Assembly (NCBI RefSeq): GCF_010093595.1
Contig: NW_022985438.1
Span: 733,241 to 797,240, forward strand
Direction: 5' to 3'
Length of the DNA: 64,000 nt
Source: Mytilinidion resinicola
Lineage: Eukaryota; Ascomycota; Dothideomycetes; Mytilinidiales; Mytilinidiaceae
The notes beneath the pieces were generated by a model. It worked only from the letters and a program-made list of their open reading frames with translations, searched no databases and was not told where the DNA came from. Below are positions 34,877-45,735 of the stretch, piece by piece. The translations under genes and the position numbers were made by a program. How positions within the stretch are numbered: the first letter of the stretch is position 1; each line of letters starts with the position of its first letter.

Positions 34877-35413
34877 TTATGCACGATGATTTTTCAATGT
34901 CTCCACTAGAAACCACCCAGGAACAGATCCTCTCTGCACCGCCACAACTGCCGTAGCGTCCACTTCTTCTGCGTTACATCCGCCGATCCTGAGCTTGTAA
35001 GTTGTCACGCTGGGCATGAAAAAAGTGGCACACTCATCAAGTATTAGCCTAAGTGTACACCTGTCTGCAACTGCATGAAGTGCTTCAACAAGTTTCCACA
35101 TAGTCCCAAGTAAAGGGCTTTTATCTTGTTCCAATTCCTGAAAATTTTCTGAGACACCCCAAGCAGTGGCAGACAGATGTACACATGAGACAGCTTGGTC
35201 TGGAATTAGACGTGCTTCAGCCGGATACAGCTCTCCAAGCCTACTGAGCTTAGAATAAGCACAATATCGAGACTGTATATTGTATGAATGATGTATCCTA
35301 GTCCAAGGAAGTGAGAAGACTTCATCGCAGTTACCCCAAGGGAATTGCTCTTTAACTATCTTAAATACATTCCACACTACTTGCGTCAAATTACTCGAGT
35401 CAACGGGAATCAA
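34877..35413 (-). CDS. hypothetical protein fragment, boundaries uncertain
   Basis: This 178-codon open frame on the minus strand has a natural-looking composition (for example DSSNLTQVVWNVFKIVKEQFPWG, cited by region, and WKLVEALHAVADRCTLRLILDEC). The frame stays open upstream to about 35480, reading LRLPDVTDVEISECCSRL, but has no ATG, so a 5' exon spliced from further right (35500-35640) is likely. I do not recognise a family. It may be one exon of a real gene or a relic. Nothing in its neighbourhood (Hsp70-like gene, AA9 gene) explains it. Confidence 0.3.
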   Translation of the reverse strand: MIPVDSSNLTQVVWNVFKIVKEQFPWGNCDEVFSLPWTRIHHSYNIQSRYCAYSKLSRLGELYPAEARLIPDQAVSCVHLSATAWGVSENFQELEQDKSPLLGTMWKLVEALHAVADRCTLRLILDECATFFMPSVTTYKLRIGGCNAEEVDATAVVAVQRGSVPGWFLVETLKNHRA

Positions 35414-35676
35414 TCGACTACAACATTCGGAAATCTCAACATCTGTAACGTCCGGAAGCCTCAGAACAAAACATGCTCCCTATTCTTGAGGAGAGTTTTT
35501 GAAGTAGTAAACAACTACCTGGGTGGGTATTCAGGCCGAGTCTCACACCAAGAGGCGGAGCGTTTCCTACACCAACAAAGCCCAAAACACACATCTCGCT
35601 AAACTTCAACTCAATGCACATGCAAACGAACAGCAAAAGCACCAGAACCAGCTCAAAATCTCAACGTTTCAACACT

Positions 35677-36508
35677 TCAAAACCCACTCACCACTCTCTC
35701 CACACCCGTCCTTTCTTCCCAGTCCTCCCGCCACCCCCCAACCCACTCCCTAACATGCCTCCTCACCCCCTCCCCCCTCCTCCTCAACGCCACTACCGCC
35801 GGCCCAGGAATCACATACCCCGTAAACGCACTATAGACATCAAAAAGAATCCCCGTATCACTCGCCGTATAAAATCTCTCCGCGCTCACCCCCACTCCCC
35901 GTCACCTCAATATTCACACACTGCGGATACGCCTGCGCAACGTTCGCCTGGCCCACCGTATGCAGCGCAATAACCTCATGCCTAACCACATACCTCCCAC
36001 TCTTCAGCCCCTTCGGAATCGTCGTGCTCGCGGTAACATTATCCGCAATCAGCGTATCCGTCGCCCACGTGCCGGGGTCATTCCCCTCGACCCAGCCCGC
36101 GGCGGCGAGCTTCACGAACTTGAGGGAAGTCTTGTCGACGGTCGTGCAGTCGCCGCCGCAGTCGGCGATGTAGTTGATCACGAGCCCTTTGTGGGATGCC
36201 GGCCAGGTGTTCCATTGGAAGGAGAGGGTGGAGCCGGCGGTGATAGGGATGGAAGCTTGGCCGTTGGTGGCAGATTTGTGGCAGATTGTGTCGGCCGTGG
36301 TGAAGGCTGAGGGCGCGATGATGCCGTTGTCGAGGTTGTCGCAGGGCCAGCCGGCCATCGCGGGGATCGGGGTTTGGTATCTCATCTCGGCGTTCCAGCC
36401 CGTGTACCAGGTGTCGTTGGCGACGATGCCGGTGACATGGCCGTGGGCGGCTATAGAGGGGAGGGAGGAGAGCAGAGGGAGGTGGAATAGATGGGATGGG
36501 GGCGCCAT
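35677..36508 (-). CDS. AA9 lytic polysaccharide monooxygenase with C-terminal frameshift
   Basis: Secreted copper enzyme of the GH61/AA9 family that oxidatively cleaves cellulose or related glucans. The ATG at 36508 gives a signal peptide ([21 protein letters not shown]) and mature His1 in HGHVTGIV. The second copper His is in [13 protein letters not shown]; the glutamine and axial tyrosine lie in [17 protein letters not shown]. Cysteines expected for the two disulfides are present. As read, the frame ends at 35858 after [13 protein letters not shown]. The typical AA9 ending ([23 protein letters not shown]) follows in the next frame to a stop at 35677. One extra base in the five-C run 35889-35893 accounts for the shift. 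The change falls after all catalytic residues but removes the final strands. It is either a sequencing slip or a recent mutation. Confidence 0.85.
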
Positions 36509-38283
36509 GGTCGGCGAGAGGGTATGGGAGCTTGGCGGAGGATAGGGATGTTTCTTTTCTTGACTGAGCTGAAGGAAGGAAACACCAGTTAAGGAAATAG
36601 AGAGATATATAGACGCAACACCTGAATCTATAATGAAAGTAGTCGAAGACCTTTCTATCACCATGCCGGCAAGCCACGGAAGTGAGCATCTCACAACACC
36701 TGACAGCCGAAATATATATTGATTGCACGATTTCTGCCCTCTCCATGTGGTCCGCACACCAGCTCACCACGCGTCACTTGCGCTCCCCTTGTGCTCATTG
36801 GAGGTAAAAAAACAGGAAATCGGACAGGTGAGATATGATCAAGGAGGCATGATTATATTAACCTGCGGCAGTCCATAAGCCAGGCCTGTGGCGAGCTTCG
36901 TCTTGGGCGTACGCGGGAATGTAGCCGTGAAACAAAATTGTTCTCGGAGCAATGATTGAGGAGAAGGAGGGAACACTTTTGACGAGACGTCGCATACCAC
37001 GATAGTCGTTCGATGTTTTTCCTGTTCCACGATCGTAGGACGGGAGAGATATATCACATAGACAAAGGAAAGCAAGACGAGATAGTCCTTACTGTATGTA
37101 AGCACCAAGATTCCAACTCTTCGAAGAAGCGTTGAAATCACAGTAGCCTGTAAAAATCCAGCGAACCTATGGACCTCAACGTACACACCACCTTCTTCAT
37201 CCTCATGACACATCTACTCCCTCTCGCTCCGCGACTAAAAAGGCCAACGCGGCCAAATATCATCCCAGAACAGACACAAAACGTAGTTTGTGGTTGGATC
37301 GCGGCGGAGATTGGACCTACCTAGAGCGCGACTCGGCCCGTGACCCGTCGGACCTGGCTTCATTAACATGCAAGATCGCGTTCGGCCTTCTCGATAGGGA
37401 TTAGAAGGGTTGGCGGAAGAATGCGGGGATGGGGAGAGGACTGACAAGACTTGCACATGGAAGCTGGAAACCATCTGCGTAGTTATCTCCACTAAAGTCA
37501 CAATCCCACACACAGAATCGGCGAGTGTGAATTTTTGGTGAGACCCGTAGGCCCCTTGAAATCATTGAATTTTTTTTGGTGGTAGATATCTACAGAGAAA
37601 CAGAGAAGGTACCATTTTCATCAGAGTCCGCCCCTAGTAAAAGTCCACCGTTTCCCAACTTCCCACCCCCAAGCCGCCCCCAGAGTAACACACGACGAAG
37701 ACACGTATGGTCACTCCACCAACGCCGGCCATGACGGTCTGGTCCCATTGCCCAACGCCGACAGAGAAAGAAAAAACCGTGGAGTTGGGGAAATTACCGT
37801 CCTAGATAGGCTAATAAGCTTTTTAAATACACCGAGAAGTTCCTCTGACTATGAGGGGATGCTGAAGTCTGGTCTATTTTTTTTCTCGCTGTCTTTGTGG
37901 TTAGTTTTCAGAACACAGTTACGAACCTTGCAAGGGTAGTCCATTCTGGTATGGGCATCGTGTGAGTCAGAACCTGACGCAACGAGGCGCGAAGATCTTG
38001 CAAGGTCGATATCGGTGGGGTGGGAGAGCTCGAGCTCGAGCTCAAATCGGAGAGTCTTCGGAGAGAGGGTGTGCCGAGGCGCTCTAGATAGTGGCTAGAC
38101 GTCAGAGGTTCAGGAAGCTCGAGAGAGGAATCGCGTGTCGCGATGCGGAAAAACTACCGAACGAACAAGATTACTCAGTGATTCAGGACGGAGTAGGGGT
38201 CGGGCCCCCGTTGGTTGATCGACGCTTGGAGGAGTTACTCTGAGTATCCTAAAACGCGTGAGTCAACAGGTCAGCATGAACTC
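36509..38283. other. intergenic, no gene seen
   Basis: Contains the AA9 promoter and the 3' flank of PAP1. Minus-strand ORFs of 92-125 codons (36839-37213, 37235-37513) lack domain or start context. It includes the perfect 18-bp palindrome listed below. Confidence 0.5.
38026..38043. repeat. perfect 18-bp palindrome (GAGCTC)3
   Basis: GAGCTCGAGCTCGAGCTC reads identically on both strands. It sits about 240 bases beyond the PAP1 stop, in non-coding DNA. Confidence 0.85.
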
Positions 38284-40295
38284 TCAGCGAACACGCTCGA
38301 AGCGCGATTATGGTTAGTAAATTCATGTTGGGAGATGAACTGGAGCTTTTCTTAGAATGGTACGCACGTCTATGCCTGTATCGGCGAAACTCCGCTTCAC
38401 GGGTTTGGCCTTGACCCTCTTGACCCTGACTGGTCGGACTTCTCCTTCCTCGAAAAGATCGAGTGGTAGATCGTAGCTTCAAGAGGTCAGCATAGAAACA
38501 GCAAGAATGGGGCGGGGAAACACGCCTTCGGGTGTGGACCACGCGAATAGCGTTCTTGTCCTCGTCGTAGCTAGTGCTACTAGTGACTAGACGCTTGAAG
38601 TCTGAAACTGGGAAGGAAATGTCGAGCTTTTTGGCGCCCTCTGTATCAAGAGTATCATGAGTAGCCAGCCGCCTGGTAGGGATAGAGGAAAACATACCTT
38701 CGCGCAACTTGAGTCCGATATAATGTGTGTTGGTGTATATCGTGATGGATTCAGCGTCATTCGCGCTATCGCCGTCAGCTGTCTTCGCCGGCTCCCTTTC
38801 GTCCGCAGACTTGTCTTCTTCCTTGACCACGAACTCCACGCTTCCTGAGAGTACCCGATCTTTTTCTGCTTGAGTCTTGCATCGGTGGAAGCGTTCGATG
38901 GCCTTGTAATAAGGGTGCGCTACTTCCACTCCAGAGTCAGATTCGTCTATGCCCTTAACAAGTAGTCTCAGCCGAGACTGAACCCAACCAGACCACATAT
39001 TCTGCTCTTCCTTCGTTCTGCTTGCGGAAATGATACTGAGGTAGTACTTGTAGTCCTTGGTGAAGAACGTATGGCGTTCGAACAGGTCGTGCCAGCTTTT
39101 CTTCCCTGTGTAGATGAGGCTGGCGATCGATTTGCCACGCTCTAACTCCTTCATAATGACGCTCTTGGTCGAATGTGTGACGTTGTGGGTGGCACACATC
39201 GAAGGGAAGGCAGGAGTGATGATTGGCATGAGATGTTGCTTGTCCCCGCGATAAATCTGGGGGTTCCAGACCTTCAGTCCTAGAGCACCATCTTCGACAA
39301 CCTTCAGCAGCACTGGACGTGGCCATGGCCACTCTGCGTAGATGCTGAAGAACTTGACAGCGATGGTCGCTCCGCAAGCGTATGGATACAACTGGCAGAT
39401 ACGGGCCACCATCATTGCCCAGGCGACGCCACCGGGAAAGCCGAAAACGTTACCGTATATTCCACGGCCTACGAGAGTTAGTATAAGATCAAGAGAGGTA
39501 CAACCAAGCAACTTACGTTGGGCCCATAATTTGATCGCACGAGTTGCGTGCCGGAAAGTCTTAGCCTGCGGAATCAATTGAAGCAACTCGTCCGTTACCC
39601 GGGTCCCGTTTACGCTGCGCATCATAGTCTCATCCAAACCTCGGAGAATATTCTTTTCCGTCAGCTCCAACGATAGCTTGATGGACGCTGATGGGAGAGC
39701 AGCAAAGATCAAGTCGATGCTGATCCCGCAGTATTCGATTTTGATGATGGGGACGTGAGCGTCGGGGACTGGGGTGAGTTCTTCGATGTCTCCCGGTTTC
39801 GAATGTTTCTCGAGGCATGGAGGGAAGTGTTCGAAGAAGTCCTTGAAGGTGACGTGCCGTGGCGCAACAACAAGAGTGTCAATGTCGGAGCCTGCGAGTT
39901 GGGATTAGTGAATTTTCTGAACTGCACATGCCGGGCCGTTGTAGTCGTACCTGGACCATACACTCCCAGGCGGTAGCTCCCGAATGTGAAGATCTTCCCT
40001 CCAGCGCTATCAATAGCGGACTGCGAAAGGCCCTTTGCCTTGCCGACAATGCGGACGAAGTCTTCGGTGACCTTCTGGAACAGGTTCAAGACTTTAACTC
40101 TGCGACAGATTAGAAGGCGACTAGAATGAAGGAATGTTAACGCTACCTTCGATCTGTTGCTTCCTGCGACTCAAAGTTATTTTGCCGCTTTAGTTCCTCG
40201 ATGAGCTGGCGGTGGACCTCCAGATCCTTCTCGTCCGGCATCAATTTCGACACAGGTTCGGTGATGCCCCATCGCTCTCGTACTTGGCCATCCAT
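38284..40295 (-). CDS. PAP1: poly(A) polymerase
   Basis: Nuclear enzyme that adds poly(A) tails after 3' cleavage of pre-mRNA. Exons are 40295-40147, 40099-39951, 39891-39517, 39468-38698, 38640-38526, 38476-38368 and 38295-38284, giving 559 residues with consistent phases. The nucleotidyltransferase core has the helical GSYRLGVYGPGSDIDTL motif with the catalytic aspartates, then DAHVPIIKIEYCGISIDL with the third one. The central domain (YGNVFGFPGGVAWAMMVARICQLYP) and the RNA-binding domain (SHTYYL-like HNVTHSTKSVIMKEL, KSWHDLFERHTFF) follow. The end is a basic tail (RPVRVKRVKAKPVKRSF). The intron 38477-38525 is GC..AG with a CTGAC branch site; using it restores the conserved YDLPLDLFEEGEVRPV reading. 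The last exon is inferred from a CTAAC branch site; without that intron the stop would be at 38323. Confidence 0.92.
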
Positions 40296-40724
40296 GATGA
40301 ACTAGGTATTATGGTGGTTACGACAGGCAGGCTGTCCGGCGTTGAAGGTAGGAAGTGCAGGTGTGGACGGACGCGGCGGTGATGAACTGAGGAAAGCGTT
40401 GGCCGATGTCCTCATCACGAGCCAGAGCAAAGGAGCGTGGTCGGTGAACGCTCAAGGTTTCATGACGAGCCAGCGTAGTGAAGGTTCTTCGATGGCCTTT
40501 TGATATTATTGAGCGCCCCCGGACGCGGCTCAGCGACGTCCCAACCCGGGAACAAATATGCCAAGGATGACCCAACTTAATCACGTGATCCCGCCTTACT
40601 TTCGCGACCCTCACTAAGACTGGCCACATCAAAAGCATCGTCTCCCCATCACTTTGTAGAGCGTGGCTTCATCTCCTCGTTTCATTAGAACGAATTTGAT
40701 TCATACGAATCAGTACACTTGAGC
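40296..40724. other. short divergent intergenic region
   Basis: The promoter interval between PAP1 (-) and the RNA-ligase-like gene (+). A minus ORF at 40318-40638 has no support. CACGTGAT occurs near 40581, a common fungal E-box-like element; its use here is not shown. Confidence 0.45.
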
Positions 40725-41582
40725 ATGCCGCTTCCGTCCCATCTCTCCTATAAATCTGCTCTGGTCCTCCTCCCTCCTTCATCAATAGTAGCACCAATCG
40801 AATCTATTCGCCAGAAGCACGATAAGCATTTCCGTCGTTGGCCTCCTCATATCAATCTCATCTATCCATTTCTCGCTGCGCCTTCTCAAGGCTTAAGCTT
40901 GGACGGCCAACAAAGTGAGCAAAACAAGACCTCAGATCTTCTGCACAACATGCACAGCCAGGGAAATGCAAGTGTATCTACAAATGCCGACTCTTTGAGC
41001 TCGAGAGCAAACCTTGGGCAAAGACTGACAAAGGTCGCCGAGACCGTTCCGCCGTTTCGTTTCCTTCGTGCTGATCCACCTGGGGTTTTCAACCACAGCA
41101 AACAAAGCGCGACCGTGTGGCTGGATCCGATTAATAATGCTACTCCCTCTAATGGCGACGAATCTCTATCTCAAGCTAGTTTACAAACGTCACCGCTTTA
41201 CCAACTTCAGGGTTTCTTGTAGTCGGAATTTTCAGAGTGCAACGAAGACACGCGACCATTCACGCCTCATCTCTCGGTCGGCCAGGCTTCCGGGAGCATC
41301 AGCACATATCGCTTGAGAGACGAAGCACAACGCGTGATTGAGACATTCGGACGCGAAAAGCTAGACGAAGGAAATAGCAAGCAAGCACCTATCGGGGGCT
41401 TCGAGTGGCACGTTGATACCGTGCATATCATTGAGAGGAGCGGCTTTAAAGGGCGATTCAAGATTGTCGGATCATTCAAATTGTCAGACGATACTTCATC
41501 CCCACTCGTGTCAGGGGCACCGACCTTCTGCAATAAGAATATACACAAAAGCCACTATAAGCCCGGAAATGGACTCCTCTAG
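40725..41582 (+). pseudogene. 2'-5' RNA ligase superfamily protein with internal amber codon
   Basis: Two-histidine phosphoesterase fold protein related to LigT/2'-5' RNA ligases; cellular role in fungi unknown. The ATG at 40725 (MPLPSHLSYKSALVLLPP) opens a frame that stops at TAG 41220-41222 and then continues in the same frame to 41582. The first half carries WPPHINLIYPF and the second half FTPHLSVGQA, the two histidine motifs of the family; both are needed for activity. Across the stop the reading is LYQLQGFL-stop-SEFSECNEDTRPF, where relatives have an amino acid, most simply Gln (CAG). No splice pair can remove the stop, since GT and AG would be only 11 bases apart. So this is one gene with a nonsense change, or a base-call error. 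Intact length would be 285 residues. Confidence 0.75.
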
Positions 41583-41607
41583 AAACACATACCCATACTA
41601 AACTTCG

Positions 41608-42962
41608 TTACAACGTCAAAGAGCCCACCTTCTCCGATAACCTATCCTTGTGCTTTGCAAAGAAATCTCTCAGCTTATCATCGAGCCACTTCACATCTTC
41701 CTTGCTATCTCCAGGACCTTGAGACTATCAGTGCCAGTTCATTTGAATGGATACTCTAGAAGCTCACCGCCTGCCCAATGTCCCCAAATTGAGGGGAAAA
41801 TTTGTAACTCTCCAATTCCGGGTTTCATATTCGCAACTTCGATCTCCGAATCTTCTGGACTTAGCACATGTCAGCCGTCCAGTCGCAAAGTCTCAGAAAG
41901 AACTTACGGGAAGTAGAGATCCGTTTGTCCTGGCAAAATGAGCGCTTTCGCTTTTATTCCCTGCATAGCTTTTGCAAAGTCTCCGTTATATGGCTCCTGT
42001 TGCGAACAATCGCCGGCTTGCCAGGTATGTGCCATAACTAGCATGTTCTCCGGATCTTCAGAATATCAGCTCAATCAGTCGTCGGCGACTGCTATGAAGC
42101 TGGAGCACGACCTACCTTTTGAGCATGCCCACTTCTCCCAGAAGTTTACCATCTGGTAAAACAGTTAATGCTGATGAATCTGGAACTCCTATAACAGGCA
42201 CATACGAAATCTTCAAGGTCTTTGAATCCGAGAACCTTCTCATGGAGCTTTTCGCGATAGAAAGCCTGACTGAAACCCCAGCCAGCATACACCCGACCGA
42301 GCGCTTTCAATCCATTGTTCTTCTCCTCTTCTGTGAAGCCTCGATACTCTGAGCCTGTTGCTCGGAGTTCTCCTTTCGATATTCCGGCTGAGGACGTGCC
42401 TTTTGCTGCAAAAAGGCCTGATTTGACGCCTTCGAGGAACACTTGGTTGTGCAGCGATGTCTTGGCAGAGCCGCAGAACGGCACTACAAGGTCCATGAAA
42501 CCCGGATATTGCGTGGCCCATTGATAGGTTTGCCCTGCCCCCATAGACCAGCCCAGCACGGCGCGGGCATGGGTGATGCCCAAATGCTTGGTCACGAGGC
42601 TGTGTTGTGCTTTCACATTATCGTAGAACAGAACGTCCGGGAATGGCCTCAAACTCGGCGTATTGGATGGCGATGATGACTGTCCGTTGCCAAACAACGC
42701 TGTCACGATAATGAAGTACTTCTTCGGATTGAGCGTCTTGTCTTCACCGATGAGCCAGAAATTGTCCGATATCGCTTATTCGGTTAGCCTCTGGTATGTA
42801 CGTCCAAAGATGTAGCCAACCTCCGGAATACCACGAAGGGTAGATGATTGCAGGGAGACTCGGGTCTCCAAACGTCTTGTACGCGATATACGCGTCTAAA
42901 ATTTCTCCTCCTGACTTCAATTTGAAGTTTCCAAGCTTGTAAGTGTCGAACTGGTCCGTCAT
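41608..42962 (-). CDS. MetX/homoserine acetyltransferase-like alpha/beta hydrolase
   Basis: Alpha/beta-hydrolase fold protein of the homoserine O-acetyltransferase-like family; substrate unknown. Exons are 42962-42821, 42774-42206, 42152-42116, 42055-41908, 41859-41768 and 41717-41608, giving 365 residues with all phases consistent; introns are 46-59 nt, one exon is only 37 nt. The N-terminus reads MTDQFDTYKLGNFKLKSGG, then the strand IIYPSWYSG. The nucleophile elbow is GWSMGAGQTYQW with Ser as nucleophile. The acid is in LILPGQTDLYFPPEDSE and the catalytic His in FPSIWGHWAGG. The 3' splice site of the fifth exon is GCTAAG, chosen because it alone restores the FPPEDSEIEVAN reading. It is shorter than true Met2 (about 480 residues) and lacks its extra lid, so a role in methionine synthesis is unlikely. 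It is divergent from the flavin-reductase gene, sharing a 517-base promoter. Confidence 0.88.
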
Positions 42963-43479
42963 GATGTTGAATCCAAGGCTGAATTAGAAGTTGAAGACTC
43001 CTTCGCAGCAAAGGAGATCACTGAGGCTAATCAAGGCGTGCTTCATGTTCATCATTCATCCAAACTCATCTCCCCGCACTTGTCTTGCCTTATCGTGGAC
43101 CCGCTGCCCGCCTTCTGTTACCGCTTCTAGCCAGAGGCGGGGCAATTCCGCGTTGATGTCCGCTCCACCTGCCGGGCGGTCTAACAAAAGCAACATCACC
43201 ACAGAGCAGAGTATATTTGGTGTCAGGATAGCTACGACCATCCGCCCTGAATATCAAAACCTGAGACCCCGGCAGAGGAAGCTTGCCCTGGTCCCTTTCT
43301 GCTGATTTAGGTTGACTAAGCAGTGGGCCTTGCGTGCGACAATTACGGATCAGCTACCACTCAAGTGAATATCACTACTTCACGGCCCACTTCCACCAGA
43401 AGAGCTACTGCGCCCAGGAGATTTCCCATTATCTAGGATTTTACCCCATATCAGATCATTCTCAAGTAAAGCAGCGAAG
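42963..43479. promoter_or_regulatory. shared promoter interval, hydrolase / flavin reductase
   Basis: This 517-base interval lies between two start codons pointing away from each other. ORFs within it (for example 42991-43305) are not supported. The arrangement allows co-regulation of the two genes, but I could not name a regulator site. Confidence 0.4.
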
Positions 43480-44625
43480 ATGAGTGCGGATTCGAAACAG
43501 CATCTGCTGGACGCCGAGAAGAGCATCAAGCGCAACCCACACCCCGATTTCAAAAAGGTTGAAGCTTCTCGTCCCAAATGGGATGAATCGAAAGGATTCG
43601 CATATACACAGACCAGGAATCCCAATTGGAAACCTGGCGATGGGCCGAATGACGGCGGAGAATGCCTCACGAAGGAACATCGAGAAATCGACCCTTACGC
43701 GAAAGGTCGCCCTGCGGTCTTCAATTACAAACTCCTCATCTCTGCGATCGTCCCTAGGCCAATAGGTTTTGTCAGCACAATATCAAAGGATGGTCAGTGA
43801 TTGAAACGCTGATGGTAAGATGTCGGTGCAGTGATTGATTGGAAGAACAGGATCTAGCACGAATCTCTCGCCCTTCAGCTACTTCAACATGGTCAACCAC
43901 GATCCTCCTGTTTTCGTCATCGGGTTCTCCGGAGGCTTCAGCTTGATGAAAGACAGTCTAAGGAACCTCACCGAGACCGGCGAATGTACGCATCTGTATC
44001 TTTCTAACTCTTTGTTACCTTCTAATGCTAGAATTCCAGGTTGTATCAATATTATTTCCGAGCACTATATCGAAGCCGCGAACTCTACCTCAGTCAATGC
44101 GCCCTATGTGAGACGCTTCTCCTGGTTAGGGTTATGTTGAGATTACCCGAAGACTGACATAGGCTGAAATTATAGGGTATTTCCGAGTGGGCTCTCTCCG
44201 GACTGCATCCAGCTCCTTGCAAGAAGGTCGCCGCTTCCCGTGTTAAGGAAGCTGTATTCAGCGTTGAGGGGAAGCTGATGGACACTAAAGAGTTTGAGAG
44301 TCGATCAACAGCGGGCAAGAAGACAGGGGTGATGACGATCATAGAGGGGGTCAACTTCTGGGCGCGAGAAGACTCGGTGAACGAGGAGGGAAATCAGATC
44401 GATCCCGACGTATGTGTATTCTTTTGCAAGCTTCAAAGTTCTTACTCCGAATCTACCCAAGCTCAGCCATCTCACCAACAGATTCTTCGCCCTATGAGTC
44501 GTCTTGGTGGTATCACCTACGGCCGACTTGTCGATGGAATGGAGTTACCTCGTCCAGAATACAAGCATATGATCGCTTCGGACGAAGCACAGAAGCTAGC
44601 GAAGCCAAAGGCAGAAGGACAGTAA
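43480..44625 (+). CDS. flavin reductase-like (FMN split-barrel) protein
   Basis: FMN-binding split-barrel protein of the flavin reductase family; members often supply reduced flavin to a partner oxygenase or act alone on small substrates. Exons are 43480-43792, 43851-43985, 44040-44107, 44176-44409 and 44482-44625, giving 297 residues; introns are 54-72 nt. After a charged N-terminal extension of about 70 residues the domain begins at AVFNYKLLISAIVPRPIGFVST, with STNLSPFSYFNMVNHDPP and the phosphate-binding-like region, ISEHYIEAANSTS, and the closing LRPMSRLGGITYGRL. The fit to fungal flavin-reductase-like proteins is good over the full length. No dedicated oxygenase is visible next to it. 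Confidence 0.88.
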
Positions 44626-44911
44626 GATAACAATTGATCTGATCAATGCTGGTTTGCCACAGGCAGCCAATTCGAGAAACAGGTATATGGTAGCTCCACG
44701 ACTTTGAAAGCGAAATCTCAGGTATTACTAGTCATATTTCAATCGGCAACCAGTGGTATTATCACATAGGTACTAGATCAATAGAATTGCCATGCCCTAG
44801 GCTAGATTCTTCAAATACGTAAACAGCAGATCCTCGACTTTAAGGTGCTCTTCTTTCGGTCCTTTTTACACGGAAACAAAGGGAGACAAGATCATATAAT
44901 CTGCATATAGA

Positions 44912-45735
44912 TCACGGAGCACCCGGACCGACTGGCAGGTTGACCCCAGAAACCTGCGAAGACAGGTCACTCAACAACCACCCTACCGCCCGCGCAATAT
45001 CTTCTGGCTGCACAAGCTGCCACCCCTGCGTATCGATAGGGGCATTCTCTTCCTGTGGAGCAAAGAATTGAGCTAACATAGGCGTTGCAGTTGCTCCTGT
45101 AGTATTCGTCAGTAATCAATTTTTATTCGGGCTCAAGCTGACGAACCTGGCGATACCGCATTAACTCTAATCCCGTGGGGAAGCACATCTTTAGCCACAC
45201 TCTGGGAGAAATGCACAACTGAAGATTTCGACGTGGAATAGCCATACGTGTCTGGACCGTGAACCAGAGCCGCAATACTCGCAATGTTGACGATGCTTCT
45301 TGGCCCCTTTGGAAGCGCTACCATTGCTCGGATCTGCTCTCTGGTGGAAAAGAACACGCCGTCCAGGTTGATTCCCATGGTCCGACGCCAGGTCTCGTCG
45401 GTCTCTTCCAAGACAGCCGGCGATTTGCGTACGCCTACCGGCTGAGCAATTCCAGCAGCGTTTACGGCTCCGTCCAAGGCACCAAAGGCCGATATAATGC
45501 TCTCGATCCAAGCGGCTACGGACGCAGACTTTGAGACATCGACTTTGAAGGTATGGACCTCCGTAGAGGCGTTGATAGACTGGAGCTCTTTCTTGATAGC
45601 CTCGAAATTGGCGTCTTGGAAGTCGCCGATAGATATGGCACGGGCTTTCGATTGCGCGAGGAGACGGGAGGTTGCTAAGCCCATGCCAGATGCTCCGCCA
45701 GAGACAGCATAAACCTTTCCAGCTAGAGACTCCAT
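44912..45735 (-). CDS. short-chain dehydrogenase/reductase
   Basis: NAD(P)-dependent oxidoreductase with a Rossmann fold. Exons are 45735-45147 and 45096-44912 (50-nt intron), giving 257 residues, the usual length of classical SDRs. The cofactor loop is VSGGASGMGLA (TGxxxGxG class). NAAG is present in DGAVNAAGIAQP, the catalytic Ser is in VNIASIAAL, and the YxxxK pair is in YGYSTSK. The acidic residue in SIGDFQDANF at the end of the second strand suggests NAD rather than NADP. The C-terminus QVSGVNLPVGPGAP is typical. It is divergent from the aldehyde dehydrogenase gene, which would suit consecutive alcohol-aldehyde-acid steps, but this is inference. Confidence 0.92.
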
